From positions 1 to 64,000 of the forward strand of contig NZ_VILB01000004.1 in assembly GCF_009712035.1 (NCBI RefSeq): 64,000 nt of DNA, given 5' to 3'. The position numbers were made by a program, and so were the translations under genes. The stretch is from Anabaena sp. UHCC 0187 (GTDB taxonomy: Bacteria > Cyanobacteriota > Cyanobacteriia > Cyanobacteriales > Nostocaceae). This document shows positions 28,157 through 35,893 of the stretch, in pieces. Each line of letters begins with the position of its first letter. The stretch's first letter is position 1. The notes under the pieces are model-generated. The model saw only the letters and a list, made by a program, of their open reading frames with translations, did not search any database and was not told the origin of the DNA.

Positions 28157-28201
<45 letters not shown>

Positions 28202-28393
28202 AGAAAGAAGAAAGAAGAAATAAAGAAAGAAGAAGTTTCATGAATATCTACGGTATACTAATACGAAAAGTTGATACTTCTAATCTCCTTTTCTGTTGCT
28301 GGATCAGAAAAAGTTTAATGAAAATCAATTTACTCAATGGTAGATCAGAAATTCATAAACTTTATGCTTTTCTTGATGAAAACTTTTTAAATC

Positions 28394-29191
28394 CTACATC
28401 TGGGTTAACATTTTATGGGTTTGGGGAATCACACGCACGGATTTAACAAATCGCTTCATTAAAACTTGCCATTCTAAAACCTGCTCTGGAGTTGGTGCGA
28501 GCATGGCCACAGAACTAAATTGTTGAGAAGGCGTTAAAGGTGTCACAGGTTGTAAAAATACCGGAATATCCTGACTTACCTCCGCAACTAGTAAAGCTGC
28601 CCGTTCCAACTCTTCAACAACTGTACTTTGAGAGACAATTATTTTTACAAATACCTCTAACTTAGTGTTAGAGCATAGTTGAAGAAATTTTGTATGTTCT
28701 GCCCAATAAGTTTCACCACTTACACTGGGTAATTTCAAATCCATCCCCACAGAGTCTAAATAGGGGATAATTATTTCCAACTGTTCTGGGCGATGTCCGC
28801 CAGTTTCCAGATAAATTGGTAAACTAGTAAGTGATCGCACCGCTGGCAGAAATTCCGCCAAAAATGGTGCATGAAGCAAAGGCTCTCCTCCAGTTAAGCT
28901 AATGCTATCGTGGATGTATGGGAGGTTTTGTCTGGCAATCCATTCTAGTAATATAGGTAATTGAACAGGATTTGAATGAACTTCAAAATCCCGTAATCCA
29001 GGAGAACACTCAATTCGGCAAGTAGGGGGTGCATTCCAAGTATGGGCGCTGTCGCAAAAATGACAACGCAAATCACAAAAAGCAAAGCGAATAAAAATCT
29101 GACGTGTTCCGACGTTGAGACCTTCCCCTTGAATGGCAGAAAAAACTTCAATCAGGCGTGCAGTAGAGTTAACTTTATTTTTAGTAATCAT
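28394..29191 (-). CDS. queE: 7-carboxy-7-deazaguanine synthase QueE
   Basis: A 265-residue radical SAM enzyme that converts 6-carboxy-tetrahydropterin to 7-carboxy-7-deazaguanine on the queuosine/deazaguanine pathway. Seen: EVFSAIQGEGLNVGTRQIF, the cluster motif C-x3-C-x2-C (CDLRCHFCDSAHTW), SLTGGEPLLH, the ETGGHRP strand and VGMDLKLPSVSGE. The C-terminal QPVTPL region and VRVIPQTHKML are family-like. Residue insertions fit the long cyanobacterial form. It is divergent from the STAS-sugar transferase gene. Confidence 0.94.
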   Translation of the reverse strand: MITKNKVNSTARLIEVFSAIQGEGLNVGTRQIFIRFAFCDLRCHFCDSAHTWNAPPTCRIECSPGLRDFEVHSNPVQLPILLEWIARQNLPYIHDSISLTGGEPLLHAPFLAEFLPAVRSLTSLPIYLETGGHRPEQLEIIIPYLDSVGMDLKLPSVSGETYWAEHTKFLQLCSNTKLEVFVKIIVSQSTVVEELERAALLVAEVSQDIPVFLQPVTPLTPSQQFSSVAMLAPTPEQVLEWQVLMKRFVKSVRVIPQTHKMLTQM

Positions 29192-29388
29192 ATGATCATA
29201 GGAAGTAACGAGTTAATTCACCTATTCACAACGGCAAAAATCTTGGGCGTTTCTTCTATTGTGAAGCTTTCTTGGTGATATTCTCGCTGATCTTTAAAAA
29301 TCTACCAACTTGTACTTCATCATACAGATTAAAAATAAGGTTAATTGTGTTTTTAAGACAAAATAACGTTTAGCAGATTAGATTGTAG

Positions 29389-30438
29389 ATGGCAACTAAA
29401 GTGCAGAGCTTCATGAGTAGCCAACCCATATCAGTAGATTTTCCAATTACTTACCTAGAAGGCGCGGCAATCTTGCAGGTGCCAGTTCGGTTAACCGTGA
29501 TTGAGGCTGTAAGTTTTAAACAAACTTGCCAAAACTTAATCCAAGCAGATTCACCACCGGGGCAAATTTTCATTGATTTCCAAAATACTACCTTTATGGA
29601 TAGTAGTGGTTTAGGTTCTCTGGTGAGTAACTTTAAAAATTCTCAAGAAAAGGGAATTAGTATTGTACTGCGTCATGTCACGCCCCAAGTGATGGCAGTC
29701 TTAAATCTGACGGGACTAGATCAGGTGTTTCCCATTGAGTCTCTTCAGACTCTAGCACCAGTGCTAACGGATCAACCTCCAGATACAGGAAAAAATAATT
29801 CTCGAAAAGTAGATCCACTCCCTCAAACTCATCCTTCTGTGGCATCTTTGATGAAACGGCTGATTGATATTGTTGGATCATTAGTCGGGTTAGTAATTAC
29901 ATTTATTTTATTAATTCCCATAGCGATCTCCATTCAAATGGATGATCCTGGCCCAATTTTCTTTAAGCAAACCCGTTGTGGTTGGATGGGTAAGCGTTTT
30001 GCTATTTGGAAATTCCGGTCTATGTGTGTAGATGCGGAAGCTAGAAAATCCCAAATCAAAAACCAAGTAGAAGGTGCTTTCTTCAAAAATGACAATGATC
30101 CCAGAATCACTAAAGTCGGCAACTTCTTACGCCGTACCAGTCTCGATGAACTACCACAATTTTGGAACGTCCTTAAAGGTGAAATGAGTTTAGTCGGAAC
30201 TCGACCACCTACGCCTGATGAAGTAGAACGCTATGAAGTCCCAGAATGGCAACGTTTAGATGTTAAACCTGGCATGACTGGTGAATGGCAAGTCAATGGA
30301 CGCTCTAAAGTGCGGAGCTTTGAAGATGTGATTCGTTTAGACCTACAGTATCAGGAAAATTGGAGCTTAGTTTACGATTTAAAGTTAATTTTCAAAACGA
30401 TAACCATTTTGTTTAATAAAAACAGTGGGGCTGTTTAG
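29389..30438 (+). CDS. STAS domain fused to a bacterial sugar transferase
   Basis: A 349-residue fusion. Residues about 15-125 form a STAS (anti-sigma-antagonist) domain with the phospho-site motif FMDSSGLGSL. Residues about 150-349 form a polyprenyl-phosphate sugar-1-phosphate transferase (WbaP/WcaJ C-terminal type): KRLIDIVGSLVGLVIT membrane anchor, FFKQTRCGWMGKRFAIWKFRSM, DPRITKVGNFLRRTSLDELPQ (in part), NVLKGEMSLVGTRPP, and KPGMTGEWQVNGRS. It starts exopolysaccharide repeat units by loading a sugar on undecaprenyl phosphate; the STAS part suggests control by a serine kinase/phosphatase module. A glycosyltransferase gene follows. Confidence 0.92.
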   Translation: MATKVQSFMSSQPISVDFPITYLEGAAILQVPVRLTVIEAVSFKQTCQNLIQADSPPGQIFIDFQNTTFMDSSGLGSLVSNFKNSQEKGISIVLRHVTPQVMAVLNLTGLDQVFPIESLQTLAPVLTDQPPDTGKNNSRKVDPLPQTHPSVASLMKRLIDIVGSLVGLVITFILLIPIAISIQMDDPGPIFFKQTRCGWMGKRFAIWKFRSMCVDAEARKSQIKNQVEGAFFKNDNDPRITKVGNFLRRTSLDELPQFWNVLKGEMSLVGTRPPTPDEVERYEVPEWQRLDVKPGMTGEWQVNGRSKVRSFEDVIRLDLQYQENWSLVYDLKLIFKTITILFNKNSGAV

Positions 30439-30503
30439 TTAATTTTTATTGCCTGGTCATAGGCATACTCAGTAAGCAGCGCTAGAATTTGCCTATTTAA
30501 TTT

Positions 30504-30536
30504 ACCCAAGCTTCCTTTTGGCTTGGGTTTATTTTT
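30504..30536 (+). terminator. Rho-independent terminator after the sugar transferase gene
   Basis: Stem ACCCAAGC / GCTTGGGT with a 9-nt loop, followed by a T-rich tract (tttatttttg). A well-formed intrinsic terminator 66 bp after the stop codon. Confidence 0.85.
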
Positions 30537-30806
30537 GTGGTTCATAAAATACAACAGCTTTCAGCGGTGAGCGGTGAGCCATAAAACCCTTGTGGTGCAG
30601 GCATCTTGCCCGCTACGGGTGTACCTGATTCATGCAAAATTTACTGTATCAAAATTTACTAAATCTTTAACGAAAAGTTACTGAAAATAAAAGAGTCTAA
30701 AAAGACAATATAATTATGTATACCTTACTCACTTAACAAGTGAGATTGAAAATTAAGTATTGACTTTCGTTAAACGAACCACCAGGGTATTCTGATAAAT
30801 TTTGTT
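30537..30806. other. Intergenic region with an interspersed repeat
   Basis: Contains the Nostocales repeat word cttgtggtgcaggcatcttg with cccgct near 30590-30617. Otherwise it is AT-rich leader DNA before the glycosyltransferase; I see no RNA gene. Confidence 0.5.
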
Positions 30807-32078
30807 ATGCGAATTTTAATTTACTCCTACAACTATCACCCCGAACCCATTGGTATAGCCCCACTCATGACTGAGTTAGCAGAGGGACTAGTCAAACGTG
30901 GACACCAAGTCCGTGTAGTTACAGCTATGCCTAACTACCCCGAACGACAAATTTATGAGGAATATCGAGGTAAATTTTATGTGGACGAAAATATTAATGG
31001 TGTGCAAATTCAACGTAGTTATGTATGGATTCGTCCCCAACCAAATCTTTTAGATCGAGTATTGTTAGATGCTAGTTTTGTTGTTACCAGTTTCTTTCCC
31101 GCCTTGATGGGTTGGCGACCGGAAATAATTCTTTTAACTTCACCATCTCTACCAGTCTGTATTCCTGCGACTTTCTTAGGCTTCTTACGTTCCTGTCCTG
31201 TAGTCCTCAACTTACAAGACATTTTACCAGAAGCAGCAGTGGCGATGGGTCTACTAAAAAATAAATTACTGATTAAAGTATTTACAGCCTTAGAAAAATT
31301 TGCTTACGCTTCTGCGAATAAGATTAGTGTCATTACCGAAGGGTTTGCTGATAATCTAGTCGCTAAAGGTGTACCAGCCCAAAAAATTGTGCAAATTCCC
31401 AATTGGGTTGATGTCAATTTTATCCGTCCCTTATCCAAGGAAGAGAATCCTTTCCGGGCTATACATAACCTCAAGGGGAAATTTGTAGTTTTGTATTCTG
31501 GTAATATAGCCTTAACCCAAGGTTTAGAAACTGTGATTCAAGCCGCTGCTAAACTGCGAGATATTCAAGATATTGCCTTTGTAATTGTGGGAGAAGCCAA
31601 AGGTTTACAGCGATTACAACAGGAATGTTTAAACTATGGTGCAGATAACGTTTTATTATTACCTTTTCAAGCCCGTCAAGAGTTACCACAAATGTTAGCT
31701 GCTGCTGATGTTGGCTTGGTGGTGCAAAAGAAAAATGTGATATCTTTCAATATGCCATCAAAAATCCAAGTGCTACTGGCCAGCGGTAGAGCCTTAGTAG
31801 CGTCTGTTCCTGAAAATGGCACTGCATTTAAAGCCATCAAAAAAAGTGGTGGTGGGGTGTTAGTTCCCCCAGAAGATCCTCAAGCTTTAGCTACAGCAAT
31901 TTTGGATTTATCTCAAAATCCTGAAAAGGTGAAAGAATTAGGGGATAAAAGTCGCCAGTATGCGGTTGATTATTATGCTTTTGAGCAAACCTTAAATCAG
32001 TATGAGACATTATTTAACTCAATGACAGCAAATGGTAAAGCAATCAAGTCTTCAACCATCACCAAACAGGAAGTTTAA
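30807..32078 (+). CDS. Glycosyltransferase family 4 (WcaI-like)
   Basis: A 423-residue GT-B glycosyltransferase. The N-terminal part YSYNYHPEPIGIAPLMTELA and VTAMPNYPERQIYEEYRGK is typical of colanic-acid WcaI-like enzymes; the C-terminal donor-binding half has LYSGNIALTQGLETVIQAA, VIVGEAKGLQRL, FQARQELPQMLAAADV and KIQVLLASGRALVAS. It is expected to transfer a sugar during exopolysaccharide assembly on the cytoplasmic face of the membrane, probably working with the STAS-sugar transferase upstream. Confidence 0.93.
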   Translation: MRILIYSYNYHPEPIGIAPLMTELAEGLVKRGHQVRVVTAMPNYPERQIYEEYRGKFYVDENINGVQIQRSYVWIRPQPNLLDRVLLDASFVVTSFFPALMGWRPEIILLTSPSLPVCIPATFLGFLRSCPVVLNLQDILPEAAVAMGLLKNKLLIKVFTALEKFAYASANKISVITEGFADNLVAKGVPAQKIVQIPNWVDVNFIRPLSKEENPFRAIHNLKGKFVVLYSGNIALTQGLETVIQAAAKLRDIQDIAFVIVGEAKGLQRLQQECLNYGADNVLLLPFQARQELPQMLAAADVGLVVQKKNVISFNMPSKIQVLLASGRALVASVPENGTAFKAIKKSGGGVLVPPEDPQALATAILDLSQNPEKVKELGDKSRQYAVDYYAFEQTLNQYETLFNSMTANGKAIKSSTITKQEV

Positions 32079-32258
32079 CAAAATTTGGCAAATAAACATG
32101 AGGACTTATATAGCAGCCTGCATTGTGCAGATTGCAGTGTAGGATATGTTACTATTCAGAAAAAACCTATTCACACAATTGCAGTTAAGTTATTTGTTAG
32201 ATATTTGTAAGTAAGTTGAACAAGTAGTTCCTTCCATGAAAAAAGCACTTGAGGTTGA

Positions 32259-32696
32259 ATGACTGAATCTTTTTCCAGAAATTTCCCATTGACACAGAAC
32301 CCTGTGAACAGACCTAAAACTGCCACAGAAGCTACGAGCCACAATTTAGCTCTAACCATTGCCGAAGCAGCTTTAGACCGCAAAGCTGTAGAAATTATCT
32401 TGCTCAACGTGGCAGAGATTTCTTCCCTGTCTGATTACTTTGTGATGATGACCGGTTATTCTAAGGTCCAAGTTAGAGCGATCGCTGACGCAATTCAAGG
32501 ACAAGTTGACATTGACTGGCAACGACGACCGATTAGAACAGAAGGAAAAGCGGAAGGAACTTGGGTATTGCAAGATTATGGTGATGTTATCGTCCATATC
32601 ATGATGCCAAGGGAACGGGAGTTTTATAATTTAGAAGCGTTCTGGGGACACGCGGAACGTATTTCCATACCAAGCTCCGATAATATTGGGGGTTAA
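32259..32696 (+). CDS. rsfS: Ribosomal silencing factor RsfS
   Basis: A 145-residue RsfS/YbeB/Iojap protein that binds L14 on the large subunit and blocks subunit joining in starvation. Motifs: AEAALDRKAVEIILLNV, SSLSDYFVMMTGYSKVQVRA, GKAEGTWVLQDYGDVIVHI (in part), REFYNLEAFWG. The first 30 residues are a variable extension. It is followed after 5 bp by the CGLD27-type gene, a pairing typical of cyanobacteria and likely one operon. Confidence 0.96.
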   Translation: MTESFSRNFPLTQNPVNRPKTATEATSHNLALTIAEAALDRKAVEIILLNVAEISSLSDYFVMMTGYSKVQVRAIADAIQGQVDIDWQRRPIRTEGKAEGTWVLQDYGDVIVHIMMPREREFYNLEAFWGHAERISIPSSDNIGG

Positions 32697-32701
32697 CCAG
32701 T

Positions 32702-33202
32702 ATGACGCGATCCTCCCTGGAGAATTGCCCTGTTCCTACAGAACAACAACCGCTAAACGAGTACGAAGAGTTAAAAAATGCTTGGCTATTTCGGGATAGT
32801 ACCTTAAGCTTAAGCCACTACACCAAGAAGATTTTTTGGGTTTGGGCTTGGTCTTGGTTGGTAGCCGGACCTGTAGCAGCAGCCAGTTTTCCGCCACAAA
32901 AACAGATTTTTAATTTTCTCCTTTGTGGATCTGGTGCTGCTAGTGTAGCTGTAGTGCTGGTATTGGTGCGTTTGTATTTGGGTTGGTTCTATGTGCGCGA
33001 TCGCCTTTACAGTCCCACCGTATTCTATGAAGAATCTGGTTGGTACGACGGACAGACTTGGACAAAACCCCAAGCAGTCATTAGCCGCGATCGCTTAATT
33101 GTTACCTACGAAATCAAACCCATTTTCCAACGCTTGCAAATTACCTTTGCTGTCTTGGCTCTCACGTATCTTATTGGTACTATAGTTTGGCATTTCTTGT
33201 AA
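32702..33202 (+). CDS. CGLD27/DUF1230 (Ycf36-like) membrane protein
   Basis: A 166-residue protein conserved in oxygenic phototrophs (CGLD27, Ycf36 in some plastids). It has CPVPTEQQPLNEYEELKNAW at its N terminus, two membrane helices around residues 48-70 and 75-97, the YVRDRLYSPTVFYEESGWYDGQ signature (in part) and a C-terminal helix. In algae the family is linked to acclimation to metal stress and photosynthesis, but the molecular function is unknown. Probably co-transcribed with rsfS. Confidence 0.93.
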   Translation: MTRSSLENCPVPTEQQPLNEYEELKNAWLFRDSTLSLSHYTKKIFWVWAWSWLVAGPVAAASFPPQKQIFNFLLCGSGAASVAVVLVLVRLYLGWFYVRDRLYSPTVFYEESGWYDGQTWTKPQAVISRDRLIVTYEIKPIFQRLQITFAVLALTYLIGTIVWHFL

Positions 33203-33221
33203 ATAGTCATTGGTCATTGGT

Positions 33222-33275
33222 AAAACAACTGACAACTGACAACCGACAACTGACAACCGACAACTGACAATTCAC
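33222..33275. repeat. CAACTGA/CAACCGA heptamer repeat
   Basis: About seven 7-bp units alternating CAACTGA and CAACCGA between the CGLD27-type gene and the asparaginase gene. Confidence 0.85.
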
Positions 33276-33292
33276 AACATAGATATAAACCC

Positions 33293-34246
33293 ATGATAAT
33301 GGGAAAACGAACTCAAGCCGCAGCATTGGAAGTCCGGTTGCTGCGGGAAGGTATTATCGAATCTCGGCATATAGTCCAGGCTGTGGTTAGCGACGACAGG
33401 GGACGGGTACTTTCCGTTGCTGGTAACGCTGAAACTGCTACATTTGTCCGTTCTGCCCTCAAACCATTTCAAGCCCTGGCTGTCACCAGTACAGGCACAA
33501 TGGAACGCTATGGTTTGAGCGATAGAGACTTAGCCATTATCACCAGTTCCCACAAAGGCAGCATGGAACAGGTGAGACAGGTATTTAACATCCTGTGGCG
33601 GGCAGATATTGACATAAATGCTTTACACTGTCCAATCCCTCAAGGCAAACGTAGCTCTCTAGAATATAACTGCTCTGGTAAACACGCGGGAATGTTAGCT
33701 GTTTGTCAGCAACGCCATTGGCCGTTAACTAACTACTTGGATCGTAAACACCCAGTCCAGCAGTTAATTATCTCCAAAGTAGCAGAATTGCTGCGAATGC
33801 CCGCAGAAGAATTTCTCACGGCCCATGATGACTGTGGCGCACCCACATATCTGATGCAGCTTAGTCAAATGGCCTCTTTATATGCTGTGTTGGCTTCTAG
33901 TAATAGCGTGGATATGGAAAGGATTGTTCGCGCTATGAACCATCATCCCACGATGGTAGCTGGAGATGGAGAATTCGATACAGAGTTGATGCGTTTAACT
34001 CCTAGCGAATTGGTTAGTAAATCTGGGGCGGAAGGGGTACAATGCGTTGGCAGACTTGGTGAAGGTATGGGATTAGCTATTAAGGTTATGGATGGCTCAA
34101 AACGCGCTAAATATGCCGTAGCTATTCACATCCTCCAACAAATGGGTTGGATTAGTCCCAGCATTGCCCAAAGCCTCTCCGAAAAGTTTATGAACCTAGG
34201 GAAATACAAGCGTTTGGAAGTAATTGGAGAATTATCGCTTTTGTAG
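33293..34246 (+). CDS. L-asparaginase (Rhizobium-type asparaginase II)
   Basis: A 317-residue protein of the thermolabile asparaginase family known from Rhizobium etli, unrelated to E. coli AnsA/B. Seen: RSALKPFQALAV near the start, ITSSHKGSMEQV, the nucleophile/zinc region EYNCSGKHAGMLAVC, AHDDCGAPTYLMQLSQMA and MVAGDGEFDTELM. It converts asparagine to aspartate and ammonia. The start may be ATG 33293 or 33299; neither has a strong ribosome-binding site. Confidence 0.92.
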   Translation: MIMGKRTQAAALEVRLLREGIIESRHIVQAVVSDDRGRVLSVAGNAETATFVRSALKPFQALAVTSTGTMERYGLSDRDLAIITSSHKGSMEQVRQVFNILWRADIDINALHCPIPQGKRSSLEYNCSGKHAGMLAVCQQRHWPLTNYLDRKHPVQQLIISKVAELLRMPAEEFLTAHDDCGAPTYLMQLSQMASLYAVLASSNSVDMERIVRAMNHHPTMVAGDGEFDTELMRLTPSELVSKSGAEGVQCVGRLGEGMGLAIKVMDGSKRAKYAVAIHILQQMGWISPSIAQSLSEKFMNLGKYKRLEVIGELSLL

Positions 34247-34306
34247 TTGACAAACTTTTGACTTCGCGCTATATTAAAGGAGTCGAGAGAAACGCGACAC
34301 AAGCGA

Positions 34307-34383
<77 letters not shown>

Positions 34384-34398
34384 AATGAAAAAAATGAG

Positions 34399-34434
34399 TC
34401 CCTGTAATCTGAAAAGGTTGCAGGGATTTGTTTT
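34399..34434 (+). terminator. Terminator of the initiator tRNA
   Basis: A 9-bp stem TCCCTGTAA / TTGCAGGGA with one G-T pair and a 10-nt loop, followed by tttgtttt. Confidence 0.8.
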
Positions 34435-34453
34435 ATGAAAAAAAGAAGTCATA

Positions 34454-34573
34454 ATTTCATCTCGTTCCCAGTCTCTGACTGGGAATGCTATCACAGAGGC
34501 TCTGCCTCTACTATATCTTGAAGGCAGAGCCTTCTGTAATTCATTCCCATACAGAGTATGGGAACGAGAAATT
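34454..34573. repeat. Palindromic repeat element with terminal inverted repeats
   Basis: About 120 bp. The ends are inverted copies (ctcgttccca at 34461-34470, tgggaacgag at 34559-34568, with flanking aattt/aaatt). Inside are three hairpins: CCCAGTC/GACTGGG, AGGCTCTGCCT/AGGCAGAGCCT and CCCATAC/GTATGGG. No coding capacity; a REP/MITE-like cyanobacterial element. Confidence 0.75.
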
Positions 34574-34605
34574 AATTTGCTTTAACTGACTGCTATAGAA
34601 ATCAA

Positions 34606-34920
34606 CTACTCACAACAGGAACGAGGGGATAAAAGTCCGGAATTGAGGCGAAATTCTGCTAGGTATGTTTCTAAAATCTGAAATTGGGAAATATTCAAGC
34701 TGTAATAAATCCAGCGTCCTTCTTGACGGGAATTTACTAAACTTGCTTCTTTGAGGGTTTTGAGATGAAAAGAAAGTTTTGACTGATTTATTTTTAAAGC
34801 ATCACATAAGTCACATACACATAGTTCGCGCTGACGCAGGAGTTCTATAACACTGATTCTAATGGGATCTGATAGGGCATGAAAACCCGATACTATTAAA
34901 TTGTGAGTGGCAATTGGCAT
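34606..34920 (-). CDS. arsR: ArsR-family arsenic-type repressor
   Basis: A 104-residue winged-helix repressor. The helix with ELCVCDLCDAL carries C34, C36 and C39, the As(III)/Sb(III) site of classical ArsR, followed by the recognition helix NQSKLSFHLKTLKEASLV and a wing RQEGRWIYYSL. A CC pair near the C terminus may add metal contacts. No arsenic efflux or reductase gene lies nearby, so it is an orphan in this window. Metal specificity is inferred from the motif. Confidence 0.9.
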   Translation of the reverse strand: MPIATHNLIVSGFHALSDPIRISVIELLRQRELCVCDLCDALKINQSKLSFHLKTLKEASLVNSRQEGRWIYYSLNISQFQILETYLAEFRLNSGLLSPRSCCE

Positions 34921-34991
34921 TATTTTAAATTGAAGCCTAATTTTTATCTTGTGTAGTGTGGTGCGCTATAGACATCACTTAATAAACTGAA

Positions 34992-35312
34992 CTAGATTAG
35001 AGAAATTTCTTTATAATCACTAGATTCAGTTGTATTGATAATAGAACAAATTTTATCAACTTGTGTCCGAATTTTTGGCCATGAAGTTGACAGTAAAACA
35101 ATAATTGCAATTTGGCGTTCGCTCAAATTCTGTTGATAACGCAAATTCTGATCCGTTGTAACAAGTATTTTATATCCTTTATTTTCAGCAGCTTTTAGTA
35201 AATCTCCATTTGATAAATTAGACCATCCTTCTTCATAAGCTGTTGTTACAGAATGGTTTATTAAATATTTTCGTAGTGGTACAGGAGTTCCCTGATCAAA
35301 AAGAATTTTCAT
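34992..35312 (-). CDS. DUF5615 PIN-like toxin candidate
   Basis: A 106-residue protein starting MKILFDQGTPVPLRKYL, with a YEEGWSNLSNGDLLKAAENKGYKILVTTDQNL core (in part). This is the DUF5615 PIN-like pattern: D6, the E/D residues and TTDQN near the end form the expected acidic site. It follows its DUF433 partner by 2 bp on the same strand, the standard order of this toxin-antitoxin-like pair. RNase activity is inferred. Confidence 0.85.
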   Translation of the reverse strand: MKILFDQGTPVPLRKYLINHSVTTAYEEGWSNLSNGDLLKAAENKGYKILVTTDQNLRYQQNLSERQIAIIVLLSTSWPKIRTQVDKICSIINTTESSDYKEISLI

Positions 35313-35314
35313 AT

Positions 35315-35530
35315 CTAAGCAGCTAATTTTTCAAGCTCATAATTAAGTACAGCTTCAACTTGCGATCTTTGCACAGGTGGAAACCATTCCAAAAATTCAT
35401 CTACTGTTGCACCATCACGTAAATTTTCAAATAATGCAGCAACGGGAACTCTTGTTCCTCGAAATACCCATGCACCACTTACTTTATCAGGTTGTCTTTC
35501 TATAGCATCTAAAGTTTCCCATCCTTTCAT
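35315..35530 (-). CDS. DUF433 antitoxin-like protein
   Basis: A 71-residue DUF433 protein: a short N terminus, then KVSGAWVFRGTRVPVAALFENLRDG and ATVDEFLEWFPPVQRSQVEAVL (both in part), a helix-turn-helix-like fold. The gene comes first and is followed by the DUF5615 gene, so it probably neutralises that protein and autoregulates the pair. Confidence 0.88.
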   Translation of the reverse strand: MKGWETLDAIERQPDKVSGAWVFRGTRVPVAALFENLRDGATVDEFLEWFPPVQRSQVEAVLNYELEKLAA

Positions 35531-35893
35531 CGCTTATTCCTCTTTGGTAAATGGAAAAGTTACACTTGGATTAATTATAAACTAGCAATTGTCAGAATCA
35601 GGATATCCAGGATTTGAGGATTTTCAGGATGTGATTGTTAAATGTTCCCTCAGTAAATTAGACTAGATTCTAGTCGGTTTTAACCGACTTTGGCTTTGAG
35701 ACAGGGAATTTATTCCCTGGATTATTAAAATAATTTAATTTTTATGTATTTAATTTAAAAAAGTATCAGAAAAATTAATAAAACAAGTATTGACAATTAC
35801 ACTTAAACATAGTTGCATTGGTATTGTAAGCGTCTTGTTTATGTCCGTGTTTTCAATATTAGTTGTTTTTACTTTGATAGTTAAAGGGTTAAT
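35531..35893. other. Intergenic region with a palindromic repeat
   Basis: 363 bp. It contains paired palindromes GTCGGTTTTAACCGAC and CAGGGAATTTATTCCCTG at about 35674-35719, a known style of cyanobacterial intergenic repeat. The rest is AT-rich leader of the dynamin gene; no RNA gene seen. Confidence 0.6.

Noticed and set aside
28240-28446. 68-codon open frame between the GGAGTCA repeat and queE
   Set aside because: Overlaps the end of queE antisense, follows a purine repeat and has no recognisable features.
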